64,000 bases of DNA from a bacterium (lineage in GTDB: Bacteria > SZUA-182 > DTGQ01): the NCBI GenBank assembly GCA_023512255.1, contig JAILZY010000010.1, positions 4,693 through 68,692 of the forward strand, in the 5' to 3' direction. Made by a program: the position numbers and the translations under genes. How positions within the stretch are numbered: position 1 is the first letter of the stretch; the number at the start of each line of letters is the position of its first letter. A model generated the notes under the pieces. It did not search any database. It was given only the letters and a program-made list of their open reading frames with translations, and was not told the origin of the DNA. Below, one piece after another: positions 53,423-62,855 of this stretch.

Positions 53423-53944
53423 TTATGGTTTTTGAATAACCACACAATCCTCACCCTCGATAGGAGTACCATCAAATAGACTCCCAGTAATGGTTAGCAC
53501 AGCTACATCATCGTTGTCAACCTGGCCAATGGTAGAGACTACGTCCGATATATTGAACTCAAGTACTAAATCGATCATCCCGTCTTTCCCCTCAATGGTG
53601 CAGTCACAGATATCCTGGCGGTCAAAAACCGTCGTGCTCACATCCTCTCGCCGGTATTGGACCGCACGGACTCCTTCAAGCTCGATAGTTTGGGGATTGA
53701 TCCTGGCTATATTCAGGTCCAGGGTACCAAGGATGGCTACGGGTAAAGTGCCCTGGCTTTCCACATTGAGTGGATTAGGACATAATCCTGGTTCGATATC
53801 AATTTCGACCTCTTTGATCTCTTGAGTAGCCATGATTTTCTGAGCCAAGCATCTTTGAGGGATAAACGTGGTCAAAAAGAAGGTAATCAGCAAAAAAACT
53901 AACCATAAGCTAAACATGGCTAGTATTTTGACCCCAGAGTTCAT
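53423..53944 (-). CDS. Secreted single-domain protein (IDIEPGLCPNPLN family)
   Basis: A signal peptide (core FSLWLVFLLITFFLTTFI, cleavage near CLAQK) precedes a domain of about 130 residues. Its stretches VEIDIEPGLCPNPLNVESQG, LPVAILGTLDLNIARINPQT and VLTITGSLFDGTPIEGED recur in many bacterial and archaeal secreted proteins, often next to dockerins or Ig-like domains. Here the domain stands alone. The function is unknown; a beta-sandwich for matrix or adhesion contacts is plausible. Confidence 0.8.
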   Translation of the reverse strand: MNSGVKILAMFSLWLVFLLITFFLTTFIPQRCLAQKIMATQEIKEVEIDIEPGLCPNPLNVESQGTLPVAILGTLDLNIARINPQTIELEGVRAVQYRREDVSTTVFDRQDICDCTIEGKDGMIDLVLEFNISDVVSTIGQVDNDDVAVLTITGSLFDGTPIEGEDCVVIQKP

Positions 53945-54625
53945 CTTTTTATCTCCTTATAATGTATAAAATAATATTTGACAGTACATAAAATAATACT
54001 TGCATCACTAAAGTCTTTTTTATATTATTTTTTATATATTATACGTTAAAGCGTTTTTATCAGTTATGGTCACCAAGTCATAGAAATTGTCTAACTATCT
54101 CTTTTCGGTTAAAGGGCAAAGATGTCATTTCAGACAGCACAATCCGTTTGCATCTATAGCTTTATATTATTATCTCATATTCTCTACTATTATTGTACCT
54201 CTGATTTATCTAGAGATCGTATATATTTCGGCTGTTTCACTCTTTATCCACTTGCGTTTTTCATGAAAATTGCGTAATTCCCTGGGCATTTTTTATGACA
54301 TGAGCCCTACGGCCTTTAACATGTGGAGAATAAAGAACGGAATGTGAAATAAATTGCTTACCAGGTTGTAAAAAATTGCATAATTTTTCTAAGAAGAGCT
54401 ACTTGAGTGGGAGGGGGCATTTGAAAAATTTTCTGAGCGAGAGGGTTATGTTTTTGATTTTATTATATAAATTTGATATGTTTGTTTTTATAAAAAAAGA
54501 TAAATTAAAAAGTTTCTATGGTATAAAGATTGCATTTTCTACAGAAGTTAGTTCTACTAGAAGTTAGTATTGATCATGAAACCCCCTTATTGCTAGCTAT
54601 TGTTGCGATGGAACTAATCAGAGTT
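53945..54625. other. AT-rich intergenic region
   Basis: About 680 bases very rich in A and T, with short runs such as TATATTATTTTTTATATATT near 54010-54045. A reading frame at 54376-54567 exists but has AT-biased composition and no ribosome site, so I do not call it. No tRNA, hairpin or sigma-54 motif was recognised. Confidence 0.5.
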
Positions 54626-55147
54626 ATGAAAATAATATTGATCAGCCCCTTTTACCTGAAGAGAACGAGAATCTCTTGCCTGGTGGTGGGATTGTCGGTA
54701 GTGGGCTTTGTTTTTATGTTGAGTGGGCTTGATGCGCCTGAATATATTCGATGCAAACATATCGGGGTTTGTGAATTCCTGGAAATCTGCGGGGATGTAA
54801 CTATTTCCCAGAAATCGAAAAATATGGTCAAGGCCATAGGCAGATTTACTTATCAGACGCTATCCTCAAAAATCTCGCTTGCCCGCCCTCCCTTTCTTTT
54901 TCCCCTGCCGATAAAAAGCCTTTATCCGAGAGATGTTACTAAGATTGGCAATTATATCTTAGCAAGTTTCGATCAGATTTTAGACCGATGTATACATCCT
55001 TCCTATAATAAGGTCTTATTCCATCCTCCCCTTGGAGAAGGGAGCAATCTTGCATTCAATAATAAAGAATCATTATCTCCTTCGCCAGGAAGCGGCTTTT
55101 GCTCGCAAGCCTTCCTGATTATTACTACCTCTGTTATTAGATGTTGA
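54626..55147 (+). CDS. Hypothetical protein with one membrane segment
   Basis: The open frame runs from ATG 54530, but ATG 54626 (MKIILISPFY) gives a more protein-like N-terminus. Residues about 14-35 (ISCLVVGLSVVGFVFMLSG) are hydrophobic and could be a signal or anchor. The remaining sequence (for example KHIGVCEFLEICGDVTI) matches no family I know. There is no clear ribosome site, and the codon use is less regular than in neighbours. It may be a non-functional frame. Confidence 0.35.
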   Translation: MKIILISPFYLKRTRISCLVVGLSVVGFVFMLSGLDAPEYIRCKHIGVCEFLEICGDVTISQKSKNMVKAIGRFTYQTLSSKISLARPPFLFPLPIKSLYPRDVTKIGNYILASFDQILDRCIHPSYNKVLFHPPLGEGSNLAFNNKESLSPSPGSGFCSQAFLIITTSVIRC

Positions 55148-55171
55148 TTTTTCATCCCCTCCTATAAAAAC

Positions 55172-55195
55172 TAGTCTTCAGTCTGCTGAAGACTA
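55172..55195 (+). terminator. Perfect 10-bp hairpin
   Basis: TAGTCTTCAG and CTGAAGACTA pair perfectly around a TCTG loop, 24 bases after the hypothetical gene. There is no U-run. Further along the 393-base gap (55148-55540), AAGGCTTC/GAAGCCTT can pair near 55262-55308, and ATTTAAGGCAAAG is tandemly duplicated at 55456-55481. No riboswitch consensus was found. Confidence 0.55.
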
Positions 55196-55540
55196 AGTAG
55201 CCTTTGGACAAAAATAAGCTGTCTATACGACATAACCAGACATTCCCATTCCGGCTGTGGGAAGGCTTCTTAATTTATACTTTATGGCCGCGGCGGGAAG
55301 CCTTTCTTTCTGCGGCAGGAAGATAGGGAAATATCTGAAGAAACTCCCTTAGTTGGCTTGTTTTTAGTAATAAGTTGACTTTTGGCGAGGAGGGAAATTT
55401 CATAAGTAAGCTATCAATAGCTATTAATAATCTTTAGCTATTAAGTCTTTGTCAAATTTAAGGCAAAGATTTAAGGCAAAGATTAATTTTGAGGTTAAGG
55501 AAAGTAAAAAGTGATGTTTATGTTAAGGAGATAAGGAAAG

Positions 55541-57904
55541 ATGAGGGAAACAGGAAAAAGGGTATGGTTATTAACCTTTATCATGGCTGCTATTTTGCCG
55601 CTGATAGGAAGTGGGTTGGTCATAGCTCAGAATTCTCCACCGGTCTATAATCTGCCTCCTCAGCTATCCCAGCAGACCACTGTGCCTATTCACTTGCCGA
55701 ATTATAACGATCCCACCGATCCCACAGGTGGTGATATCTTGATCGACAATTTCGAATACTGGGATGAGCCTAAAAATCATGGCTGGACTGTGGGAGAGCC
55801 ACCATATCCAGTATGGGGATATGGCATCGGCTATGGGCAGATGCTGACAGTTTTGGATTTTCAAGAGGGGAGCCGAGTACTGGATATTTATCGGCCAGTT
55901 TCCACATTTCTGCCGTTCAATGAACCTCCGCTATCAGATCCTCAAGGGGATAAGTTTAGGTATATGCCCTATACGATCATAAGAAAGTGCAATATTGATT
56001 TTACTCAGGTTGGCCCACATCCCCTGCTGAGCTTCAAGGTTAGGGCTCCTCTGGCGGTAGAAATGTTTGACACCTTCCGGTTTATCGTTGATGTAGTAAC
56101 CACAACTGACCCTGCGGTCAACCCTTGTGGTGATCCTTGCAATCCTGGTGCTACGGCTGGTTTTGCCCGGATTGTTTTTATCCCCAGGGAAAAAAGCATT
56201 GGCTGCGATATCTCCGCCTTGGATAGCATAACCCCCAAAAGCCCGGTTATTGATGGTGGAAATTGCAGACAAAGCCCCTGCAACAATCCACAGCCTGATA
56301 TTATTGAAGTGTATCTAGGGAGAGAATTCCAGGATGGAAGCTGGCATTTAGTGATCCAGGATCTTCAGGCCATTCTTGACCGTTATGTCAGCAATAGCGC
56401 TACTCCAGAATACATAGCCGCGATTAGGCAGATTATGATCCGGGGGAATCAATACCGGCTGGATGATATCACTTTTAGTCGGGGAAGCACTCTTGGCCTA
56501 GGCTGCCCCTATCTCTTTAAAACCGGCCCATTTTTTGTCCAGTTGTTTGTGCCAACGGAAAAGCTTGTTTTTGCTGAAGACCACGTGGGTAATATTTACG
56601 ATGTTATCACTAACCCTGATGAAATTGCCCGAGCTTATGCTAAAGATTCGCGAGATGGTTTTGCCCCGGCCAGTATTTACGGATCTGCTGGCGATTGGAC
56701 CGATCCTGATCCTGACAATTGGACCCCGGCTGACCTTCAGACTGCTAAGACGCGGGTCACGGCCGCGGGTCTCAATCTGAATAGCCCAATTCTGGCCAAT
56801 GAGGGGATGAGGAGAGCAAATTCCCCCGGTCATCGAGAAGATATGCTTCGCTTTGACGCCTTCGTCGGCGGCGGAGCGGCTTCCGGCGCTTACTCTCCAA
56901 TAATGATTGCCCATCTGCCGGTTGATCTTAATGATAATCGCCCCCTCTTTTTACCCATCTATTATCGTCTGCTGGATGAAAGCGGTGAGTGGAGTGAAGA
57001 TTGCTGCGTAGAGGGCGATGAATGCGTGCCACGGGTGCCTCATGAAATGGGCCCGCCTCATTGCTCTGAAGGGAATCACTTTTATCCGCTTGAGCGAGTT
57101 CAGCTCATTGAGCAAGCCCTGCAGAATGCCGGCTATACCCATTGGCCGAATGTCGCGGTCATGCGATTTCTGCCTCAATACCTGGAAGACCTGATCGTTA
57201 CCGTAGAGGTAAGTAATGGTTTGACTAAGGATATTGAAACCTTCCCGGTGTCTGTAGTCAACTACCCGGTGGAGAATTATCCTCCCATCATGGAAGACCT
57301 GGATGATCAAATCGCCTATGTGGGGGAGGTTTTCAGATACGCTCTTACGGCTCTTGACCCAGATAGTTATCTTTATTCAGCCACTCATCCCAAACCGGAT
57401 CAATATACCTTAACCTGGAGAGCTTACATTGCTGGCTCCCCCGATTATCGATACGGTCCGTGGTCAGAGACGCTAATCAATCCACATACTGGGGTAATTA
57501 GCTTTGTTCCACAGTTTGAAGGGGTTTATCCGATAGTAGTTCAAGTTACAGATTCGAGAGGTTTTTCTAGTATTAATGAATTTAGTGTCTATTGCGTCAA
57601 TCGGGGAACATGGCTGAACCATCCGCCAGTTATGCTTGGTGATTGGGATCATCCGCAGGTCTGCCGTGCTGGCGAGCTGCTTATCCTGGATTCTGAGATC
57701 GATGTTCAGGATCCTGATGGCGATAAGGTGTATTTATCCTGCAACATAGGCTCTATCGGCAAAGATTCTGAGGGCAATGTGTTCTGGACATTCCAGACTC
57801 AGTTCCCCGGCTTCTATGTAGTTGAGATTTTCGCTATGGATGCTCGCGGGGCCTTTACGGTATTCACTATTGATCTTGAGGTCAGACCTTGGTGGTCGCT
57901 CTAA
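55541..57904 (+). CDS. Secreted multidomain protein of unknown function
   Basis: The 787-residue precursor has a signal peptide (core LLTFIMAAILPLIGSGLVI, cleavage near AQN). ATG 55541 has AAGGAG and AAGGAAAG upstream. The first part (about 60-330) starts with DILIDNFEYWDEPKNHGW, a phrase common in bacterial surface proteins with carbohydrate- or jelly-roll-like domains. It contains several Cys pairs. The C-terminal 200 residues carry two Ig/cadherin-like repeats (YPPIMEDLDDQIAYVGEVF and FEGVYPIVVQVTDSRGFSS; then HPPVMLGDW and DVQDPDGDKVYL). No catalytic motif is recognised. An extracellular or surface location is probable. Confidence 0.75.
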   Translation: MRETGKRVWLLTFIMAAILPLIGSGLVIAQNSPPVYNLPPQLSQQTTVPIHLPNYNDPTDPTGGDILIDNFEYWDEPKNHGWTVGEPPYPVWGYGIGYGQMLTVLDFQEGSRVLDIYRPVSTFLPFNEPPLSDPQGDKFRYMPYTIIRKCNIDFTQVGPHPLLSFKVRAPLAVEMFDTFRFIVDVVTTTDPAVNPCGDPCNPGATAGFARIVFIPREKSIGCDISALDSITPKSPVIDGGNCRQSPCNNPQPDIIEVYLGREFQDGSWHLVIQDLQAILDRYVSNSATPEYIAAIRQIMIRGNQYRLDDITFSRGSTLGLGCPYLFKTGPFFVQLFVPTEKLVFAEDHVGNIYDVITNPDEIARAYAKDSRDGFAPASIYGSAGDWTDPDPDNWTPADLQTAKTRVTAAGLNLNSPILANEGMRRANSPGHREDMLRFDAFVGGGAASGAYSPIMIAHLPVDLNDNRPLFLPIYYRLLDESGEWSEDCCVEGDECVPRVPHEMGPPHCSEGNHFYPLERVQLIEQALQNAGYTHWPNVAVMRFLPQYLEDLIVTVEVSNGLTKDIETFPVSVVNYPVENYPPIMEDLDDQIAYVGEVFRYALTALDPDSYLYSATHPKPDQYTLTWRAYIAGSPDYRYGPWSETLINPHTGVISFVPQFEGVYPIVVQVTDSRGFSSINEFSVYCVNRGTWLNHPPVMLGDWDHPQVCRAGELLILDSEIDVQDPDGDKVYLSCNIGSIGKDSEGNVFWTFQTQFPGFYVVEIFAMDARGAFTVFTIDLEVRPWWSL

Positions 57905-57920
57905 GTTAGAGATTAGGCTT

Positions 57921-57950
57921 TGGATCGGTAAATTCGAATTTCCCGATCCA
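57921..57950 (+). terminator. Hairpin after the secreted protein gene
   Basis: TGGATCGGTAAATTCGAATTTCCCGATCCA folds on itself; the arms TGGATCGG and CCGATCCA and the AAATT/AATTT core pair with one mismatch. It lies 16 bases past the stop. No U-run follows. Confidence 0.6.
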
Positions 57951-58012
57951 TTAAAAGCCTTGTGGCTTTGTACCTAACCCAAGGGAGGGGAGCTTTTCTC
58001 CTTTCTCCAAGC

Positions 58013-58115
58013 CGCATGGAGGAATACTTCCACCTCCATGCGAAGCCTCCCTTCCATATCACGGGAGGGGCAGTAACCTTGCTTCCTCAAAGCTGCCCCT
58101 CCCGTGTAGTTTTTT
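58013..58115 (+). terminator. Two strong hairpins, the second terminator-like
   Basis: CGCATGGAGG/CCTCCATGCG (58013-58042) is a perfect 10-bp stem. CACGGGAGGGGCAG/CTGCCCCTCCCGTG (58060-58106) is a perfect 14-bp stem followed by TAGTTTTTTA. The second looks like an intrinsic terminator. The rest of the gap to 58413 is T-rich with a 16-bp duplicate (CATGTCTGC) near 58160-58190; an ORF at 57962-58252 is not convincing. Confidence 0.65.
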
Positions 58116-58413
58116 ATTGGGGTTCTCCCTTTCACTATGCTTTTGTTGTCTGCCTCACCATGTCTGCTTTTTCATGTCTGCCTTTTTTATCTTTCTTACA
58201 GAATGTTTTTATGTTTCCCTTGACTGAACCTTATGCCAGAGCGAATGCTTGATTGCATTTTAAAATCAATCAGTTAACTTTCACAAAATGTGTGAGTTAA
58301 TATTCTGGATTTTGGAATATAAAGCTTTTCAGGTGTTCGCTCTGTATTCAGGCTGAAACAATCTGGTGAGAGATGAGAAAGTTACCGAAAAGGATGTAAG
58401 AGGGGGAAACATT

Positions 58414-59187
58414 ATGAAGATTCAAGTTTTGGGATGCTGTGGAGGGCGTCTGCCTGGCTTTTATACCAGCGGTTTCTTACTTAATGACCACCTTCTCCTT
58501 GATGCGGGAGAGATCGGAGGGGTATTAAAAGTTGAAGATCAATGCCATATTACTGATATTTTGCTCACCCATGCTCACCTAGATCATATTGTCGGGCTTC
58601 CCTTTCTTGGCGATACCATTTTCGGGCAGATCCGCAAGCCTATCTCTATCATCGGGCTTCAGGAGGTGCTCGATAGCCTCCATCATTATGTATTCAACGA
58701 CCAGATTTGGCCAGACTTTACCCGGCTGCCTGCCGCTCAGGGAGAGCCGGTTTTTCGCCTGCAACTTGTTCAGCTCGGCACAGTCTGCTCCGTTGCTGAG
58801 TTTGAAGTTATCCCCTTTCCTGTGCGTCATACTGTCTCAAGCGCTGGTTACCTTATTCGCCAGCAGGAAACTACGATTCTCTATTCTGGTGATACTGGCA
58901 GTCTTCAAGAGGTCATTCAGGTGATCAGAAGGAGTGAAAAACTCGCCGCAGCCTTTATTGAAACCTCTTTCCCAAACCGATTAAGGAACCTGGCTGAAGA
59001 AACAGGCCACCTTATTCCGAAAGCTCTCGACAAACTTCTGTCCGAACTCGATCCTCAGACTCAGGTCTTTCTCTTTGGCATGAAGCCGCAATATCTTGAA
59101 GAAATCAGTGCCGAGTGTCAGGCCATGCAGTCGAGGGCTAGAATACTGAAGCAGGGCGAGATTTTGTACCTGGGTGAAAATCCATAA
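58414..59187 (+). CDS. Class II cyclic-nucleotide phosphodiesterase-like MBL-fold hydrolase
   Basis: The signature THAHLDHIVGLPFL matches the class II cyclic nucleotide phosphodiesterase pattern HxHLDHxxG in the metallo-beta-lactamase fold. Further ligands lie in PFPVRHTVSSAGY, ILYSGDTG and a C-terminal FLFGMKPQYL in place of the usual HxK. ATG 58414 (MKIQVLGCCGG) has AGGGGG 8 bases upstream and is preferred over the in-frame start at 58366. The gene lies 8 bases before an adenylate cyclase gene, which strongly supports cAMP as substrate. No experimental basis is available here. Confidence 0.82.
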   Translation: MKIQVLGCCGGRLPGFYTSGFLLNDHLLLDAGEIGGVLKVEDQCHITDILLTHAHLDHIVGLPFLGDTIFGQIRKPISIIGLQEVLDSLHHYVFNDQIWPDFTRLPAAQGEPVFRLQLVQLGTVCSVAEFEVIPFPVRHTVSSAGYLIRQQETTILYSGDTGSLQEVIQVIRRSEKLAAAFIETSFPNRLRNLAEETGHLIPKALDKLLSELDPQTQVFLFGMKPQYLEEISAECQAMQSRARILKQGEILYLGENP

Positions 59188-59195
59188 ACCAGAAT

Positions 59196-61433
59196 ATGAG
59201 CGGAAGAAAAACTCTGTGCTGGGGATTCATTATTAGCCTTTCAATCAGCCTTGGCATGATTGGGCTCTATTTGAGGCATCCGCGGTTTTTGGAAGTTATT
59301 GAGCTGAAAGTGTTTGATCTGCGTTTTCGCTGGCGAGGGTGTATCCGTCCAGGGGCTGAGGTGGTCATTGCCGCTATAGACCAAAAGAGCATTGATGAGC
59401 TTGGCAGATGGCCCTGGCCACGGGCCAGAATGAGGTCCCTGGTTGAAGAGCTCAAAAGGAGTGGAGCCAAGATTGTGGCTTTTGATATCACCTTCCCCTC
59501 ACCAGAGCAGGATCCGCTCTCGGCTGAAGAGTATGCCCTTGAGCTGATCAGGAATATTGTCGATCTTCCGCTCGATCGGCAGAAGATCAGAAAGGCCTTG
59601 AGCCACCTTAATCCAGAGCGGGATTTTAGTCTGGCTCTTCAGAAAGCAGGCAATGTTATTTTGGGCATGTTTTTCTTCCTCTCTCCCCAAGAGGTGCCAG
59701 AAGGAAAGAGGCTTCGGCCTATGCCCCCCTTTTTGTCTTCACAGCGCTATCCTCTGGTTCAGCAACCACAAAGCCCATCGGCTTCAGCCAGCCTGGTTCC
59801 TCGAGGCTATGGCTTTGAAGCTAGCCTTGATATCCTGGCTAGTTCTGCTTTGGCCAATGGGTGTTTTAACCTGTATCCAGACTTTGATGGCACGATTCGT
59901 TGGGCTCCCTTGATCATCGAATATCAGGGAAATTATTATCCTTCGCTGGACATTCAGGTCATCAAGCATTACTGGGATTTGGGGAGAGATTCCATCCTGG
60001 TCCAAATGGGAGATCGGGGAGTAGAGAGCCTGCTCATCGAAGGCATTCCCATTCCAGTTGACGCCCGCGGGCATCTGCTCATTAACTACCGCGGACCGCA
60101 CGATACCTTTGCCCACTACAGCGTAAGCGATATTCTGGCCCGGCGCATACCGGTTGAAACCTTTCGGGATAAGATCGTTCTGGTTGGAACTACTGCTGTG
60201 GGTATCTATGATCTTCGCTATACGCCGTATAAGATCATGTCTGGGGTTGAAATCCATGCCAACATCCTGGATAGCCTGCTCCATCTCGATTTTCTCTCCC
60301 TGCCTAGGCATTATTTTCTGGCTGATGTTGGAATTTTATTGGCTTTTGGCCTGCTGCTGAGTCTTTTTCTTCCCCTTGCTCGGCCCCTTGTGGGTTTAGG
60401 GCTGACGGCTGCCCTGCTCACAGGCTATGCCGCTTTCAGCCAGTATCTTTTCACTGTCCGTGGGGTATGGATCAATCTGGTCTATCCGCTCGCCCAAATC
60501 ATGATTATCTTTACCATGATTAGCCTTTATCGCTACGCAACTGAGGAGCGAGAAAAGAGGAGGATTAAAAACTCATTCGAGCGATATCTTGCCCCTGCTC
60601 TGGTTCGAGAGCTAATCCGAAATCCTCAGATGCTGAGTCTTGGTGGAGAGCGGAAGTTTTTGACTGTTCTTTTTTCCGATATCAGGGGGTTTACCTCTAT
60701 CTCCGAACAGCTTAAGCCCGAAGCCTTAGTTTCATTTTTAAACGAATATATGAGCACGATGTCCGGCATTATCTTGCATTATTCGGGATTTTTGGACAAA
60801 TTCATCGGTGATGCTATTATGGCCGTCTACTGTGCACCGATCAGTCGGCAAGATCATGCTCTCCTGGCCTGCCAGACAGCGCTCGATATGCGGGCCGCCC
60901 TGGCTAAGATTAATCTTCGATTTCAAGAGAAAAATTTCCCGCAGATCAGAATTGGCATAGGCATTAATTCCGGGGAGATGATTGTCGGCAATATGGGCTC
61001 TCGAGAGCGTATGGATTATACGGTGCTCGGAGATAATGTCAATCTGGCCTCGCGGCTTGAGGGAATTACTAAGGTCTATGGGGTTGATGTGGTGATAAGT
61101 GAATTCACCTATCAGCTTGTGCGAGAGGAATTCATCGCTCGGGAGCTTGACAGAGTGCGGGTTAAGGGAAAAACGCAACCGGTAAAGATCTACGAATTGA
61201 TGGCCAGAAGACAAGAGGCCGCACAGCTTGAATCATTGCTGAATAGTTATAATCAAGGGCTCAGGGCCTACCAGGATCAGCAGTGGGAGGAAGGAATTAG
61301 GAGATTTCAGCAGGCTTTGCAAATCTGCCCCACTGACGGTCCGTCAAAATACTATCTTGACCGCTGCCGGCAATATCAGTGTTCTCCCCCTGTTTCTGAC
61401 TGGGATGGTGTGCTTACCCTGACGGCAAAGTAG
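59196..61433 (+). CDS. CHASE2-type class III adenylate cyclase
   Basis: The protein has an N-terminal helix and an extracytoplasmic CHASE2 sensor (about 30-345, with DQKSIDELGRWPWPR and KIVAFDITFPSP). Two or three membrane helices follow (about 365-450), then a class III cyclase domain (about 485-660) and a TPR-like end (about 685-730). Metal-binding Asp residues are in LFSDIRGFT and FIGDAIMAVY. The base-selecting Lys (FLDKFIGD) and Asp (YTVLGDNVNL) favour ATP over GTP. Transition-state Asn and Arg lie in NLASRLEG. It probably senses an envelope signal and makes cAMP, while the adjacent phosphodiesterase-like gene removes it. Confidence 0.92.
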   Translation: MSGRKTLCWGFIISLSISLGMIGLYLRHPRFLEVIELKVFDLRFRWRGCIRPGAEVVIAAIDQKSIDELGRWPWPRARMRSLVEELKRSGAKIVAFDITFPSPEQDPLSAEEYALELIRNIVDLPLDRQKIRKALSHLNPERDFSLALQKAGNVILGMFFFLSPQEVPEGKRLRPMPPFLSSQRYPLVQQPQSPSASASLVPRGYGFEASLDILASSALANGCFNLYPDFDGTIRWAPLIIEYQGNYYPSLDIQVIKHYWDLGRDSILVQMGDRGVESLLIEGIPIPVDARGHLLINYRGPHDTFAHYSVSDILARRIPVETFRDKIVLVGTTAVGIYDLRYTPYKIMSGVEIHANILDSLLHLDFLSLPRHYFLADVGILLAFGLLLSLFLPLARPLVGLGLTAALLTGYAAFSQYLFTVRGVWINLVYPLAQIMIIFTMISLYRYATEEREKRRIKNSFERYLAPALVRELIRNPQMLSLGGERKFLTVLFSDIRGFTSISEQLKPEALVSFLNEYMSTMSGIILHYSGFLDKFIGDAIMAVYCAPISRQDHALLACQTALDMRAALAKINLRFQEKNFPQIRIGIGINSGEMIVGNMGSRERMDYTVLGDNVNLASRLEGITKVYGVDVVISEFTYQLVREEFIARELDRVRVKGKTQPVKIYELMARRQEAAQLESLLNSYNQGLRAYQDQQWEEGIRRFQQALQICPTDGPSKYYLDRCRQYQCSPPVSDWDGVLTLTAK

Positions 61434-61435
61434 AT

Positions 61436-61601
61436 AAGGGGAAAACCCTTTTGAAAAAGGGTTTTCCCCTTTTCACCCCTTTCCTAAAACTTTTAATAAC
61501 TAAACCTTTAATAACCCTGGGGGAATATATGACTAGGGAAAAGTTTAAAGTTTTAGGAGGATGGTTTGGAAGGAACCCTTTTTCAAAAGGGTTCCTTCCA
61601 A
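61436..61601 (+). repeat. Composite palindromic element, copy D
   Basis: P1 (61436-61471) and P3 (61566-61601) are identical in layout to copies A and B. The central P2 (61483-61557) is expanded to 75 bases by extra sequence between its conserved ends CCTAAAACTTTTAATAAC and TTTAAAGTTTTAGG. It starts 2 bases after the cyclase stop. The frame 61451-61666 inside it is a repeat artefact. Confidence 0.9.
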
Positions 61602-61679
61602 TGGGTGTCATTAGAAATAAAAATATCTACCGAAAAGCTGGTCAAAGCATAGACGGCTATCTCTAACCTGAGGCATCCC

Positions 61680-62855
61680 ATGAGCGCTAAGGTTTTGCAT
61701 ATTATTAAAAAGCGTTCCCTCCCGCCAGAAATGTGGGCCGATTTGAGTAACTTCCGCTACCAGGTGGGAGAAGAGATTGACTCAAGGGCCATTGTTACCA
61801 ATCCTGCCCTAAGTCCCTACTGTCTGGATGAGCGGCGAAAGCGGGTGATTTTTGCTGAAACACCACCTGGGTGCGATCTTTCTCAAGTTCCCTTTTATTA
61901 TCAGGCCCAATTTCAGCATGCTTTTCGTCTTATTGCTGTGCCTTATGAAGATTTTCACTCCTTGGCCGCCGAGTTAGGGAACCCGTTCGACAAGCTCATC
62001 CTTATTTATTCAGTTGGCCGCTGCGGCTCTACGCTGCTCAGCAGGGTGTTCAATAAGGTGCCTGGGGTGGTCAGCCTGTCCGAGCCGGATATTTTCACCC
62101 AGATTGTGAGATTGCGCTCTCCTGACCAAAGCCGCGACGGTGAGCTCAGCAGGCTGCTTCTTGGCTGTACCCGTTTTGTTGGCAGGCCAGCTCCTGGCGA
62201 GCGGATTTCGTGTCTAGTGATTAAGTTCCGAAGTTTTGGCATTGAGATTGCTGATCTTATGCACGGCCTCTTTCCCTGGGCTAAAAACGTTTTTATCTAT
62301 CGGAATGCAGAGGATGTGATTGAGTCTATTGCTCATGCCCTTGAGAGTCTGGGGAGTTGGGGAAGGATGTTTCGCCGGACGACCAAACGGTCGCCAATAG
62401 CCAGATTATGGCTTCGGATGTTCATCGCTCGGAGGAAAAAATCGCTCCAGCGGCTTATTCCTCTGATTCAGGACTATTCCCCAAGGGCCATTGCCGATCT
62501 TGGCAGTATGGGCCTTTTACTCATTATGTGGCTTTCGGTCATGCATCGTTATCTGACCCTTTATCGGCAGGGCATTCCGATGATCAGTCTTCGGTATGAG
62601 GATCTTATGATCAATCCGCAGAAGATAGTCAAGTCCCTGTTTGAATATTGTGGTCTGCCGGTGTGGGCTACCCCAGCAGCTTGTAGGATTTTTGAGCAGG
62701 ATGTGCGATCAGGGCTGCACCTTGACCGAAAACCACCGCCTCAAGCTCGCTCTTTGGATTTGAACGATGTTTTAAACATCTATCGTTTTCTCAGGAACCA
62801 TCCTGAGATTCAGACCCCTCACTTTGTCGCTCCCGGCCGCCTAGCCGTGGAATGA
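61680..62855 (+). CDS. Sulfotransferase-family protein
   Basis: The PAPS-binding 5' phosphosulfate loop reads LIYSVGRCGSTLLSRVF (about 110-125) and the 3' phosphate-binding segment FIYRNAEDVIESI (about 202-214). A third conserved block, PMISLRYEDLMINPQ (about 300), is typical of sulfotransferases. It could sulfate a carbohydrate, lipid or protein; the acceptor is unknown. The 391-residue length is somewhat long because of an N-terminal extension. Its last 65 bases overlap the convergent hydrolase gene. Confidence 0.82.
   Translation: MSAKVLHIIKKRSLPPEMWADLSNFRYQVGEEIDSRAIVTNPALSPYCLDERRKRVIFAETPPGCDLSQVPFYYQAQFQHAFRLIAVPYEDFHSLAAELGNPFDKLILIYSVGRCGSTLLSRVFNKVPGVVSLSEPDIFTQIVRLRSPDQSRDGELSRLLLGCTRFVGRPAPGERISCLVIKFRSFGIEIADLMHGLFPWAKNVFIYRNAEDVIESIAHALESLGSWGRMFRRTTKRSPIARLWLRMFIARRKKSLQRLIPLIQDYSPRAIADLGSMGLLLIMWLSVMHRYLTLYRQGIPMISLRYEDLMINPQKIVKSLFEYCGLPVWATPAACRIFEQDVRSGLHLDRKPPPQARSLDLNDVLNIYRFLRNHPEIQTPHFVAPGRLAVE

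Noticed and set aside
55240-55520. Cyclic-di-GMP riboswitch-like segment before the secreted protein
   Set aside because: AGGCAAAG appears twice but as a tandem duplication; the conserved GEMM core and paired helices could not be found.
57962-58252. 96-codon ORF between the secreted protein and the phosphodiesterase gene
   Set aside because: It spans three hairpins and has no ribosome site or protein-like composition.
61451-61666. 71-codon ORF starting MKKGFPLFTPF
   Set aside because: It lies inside palindromic element copy D and repeats the peptide read from other copies.
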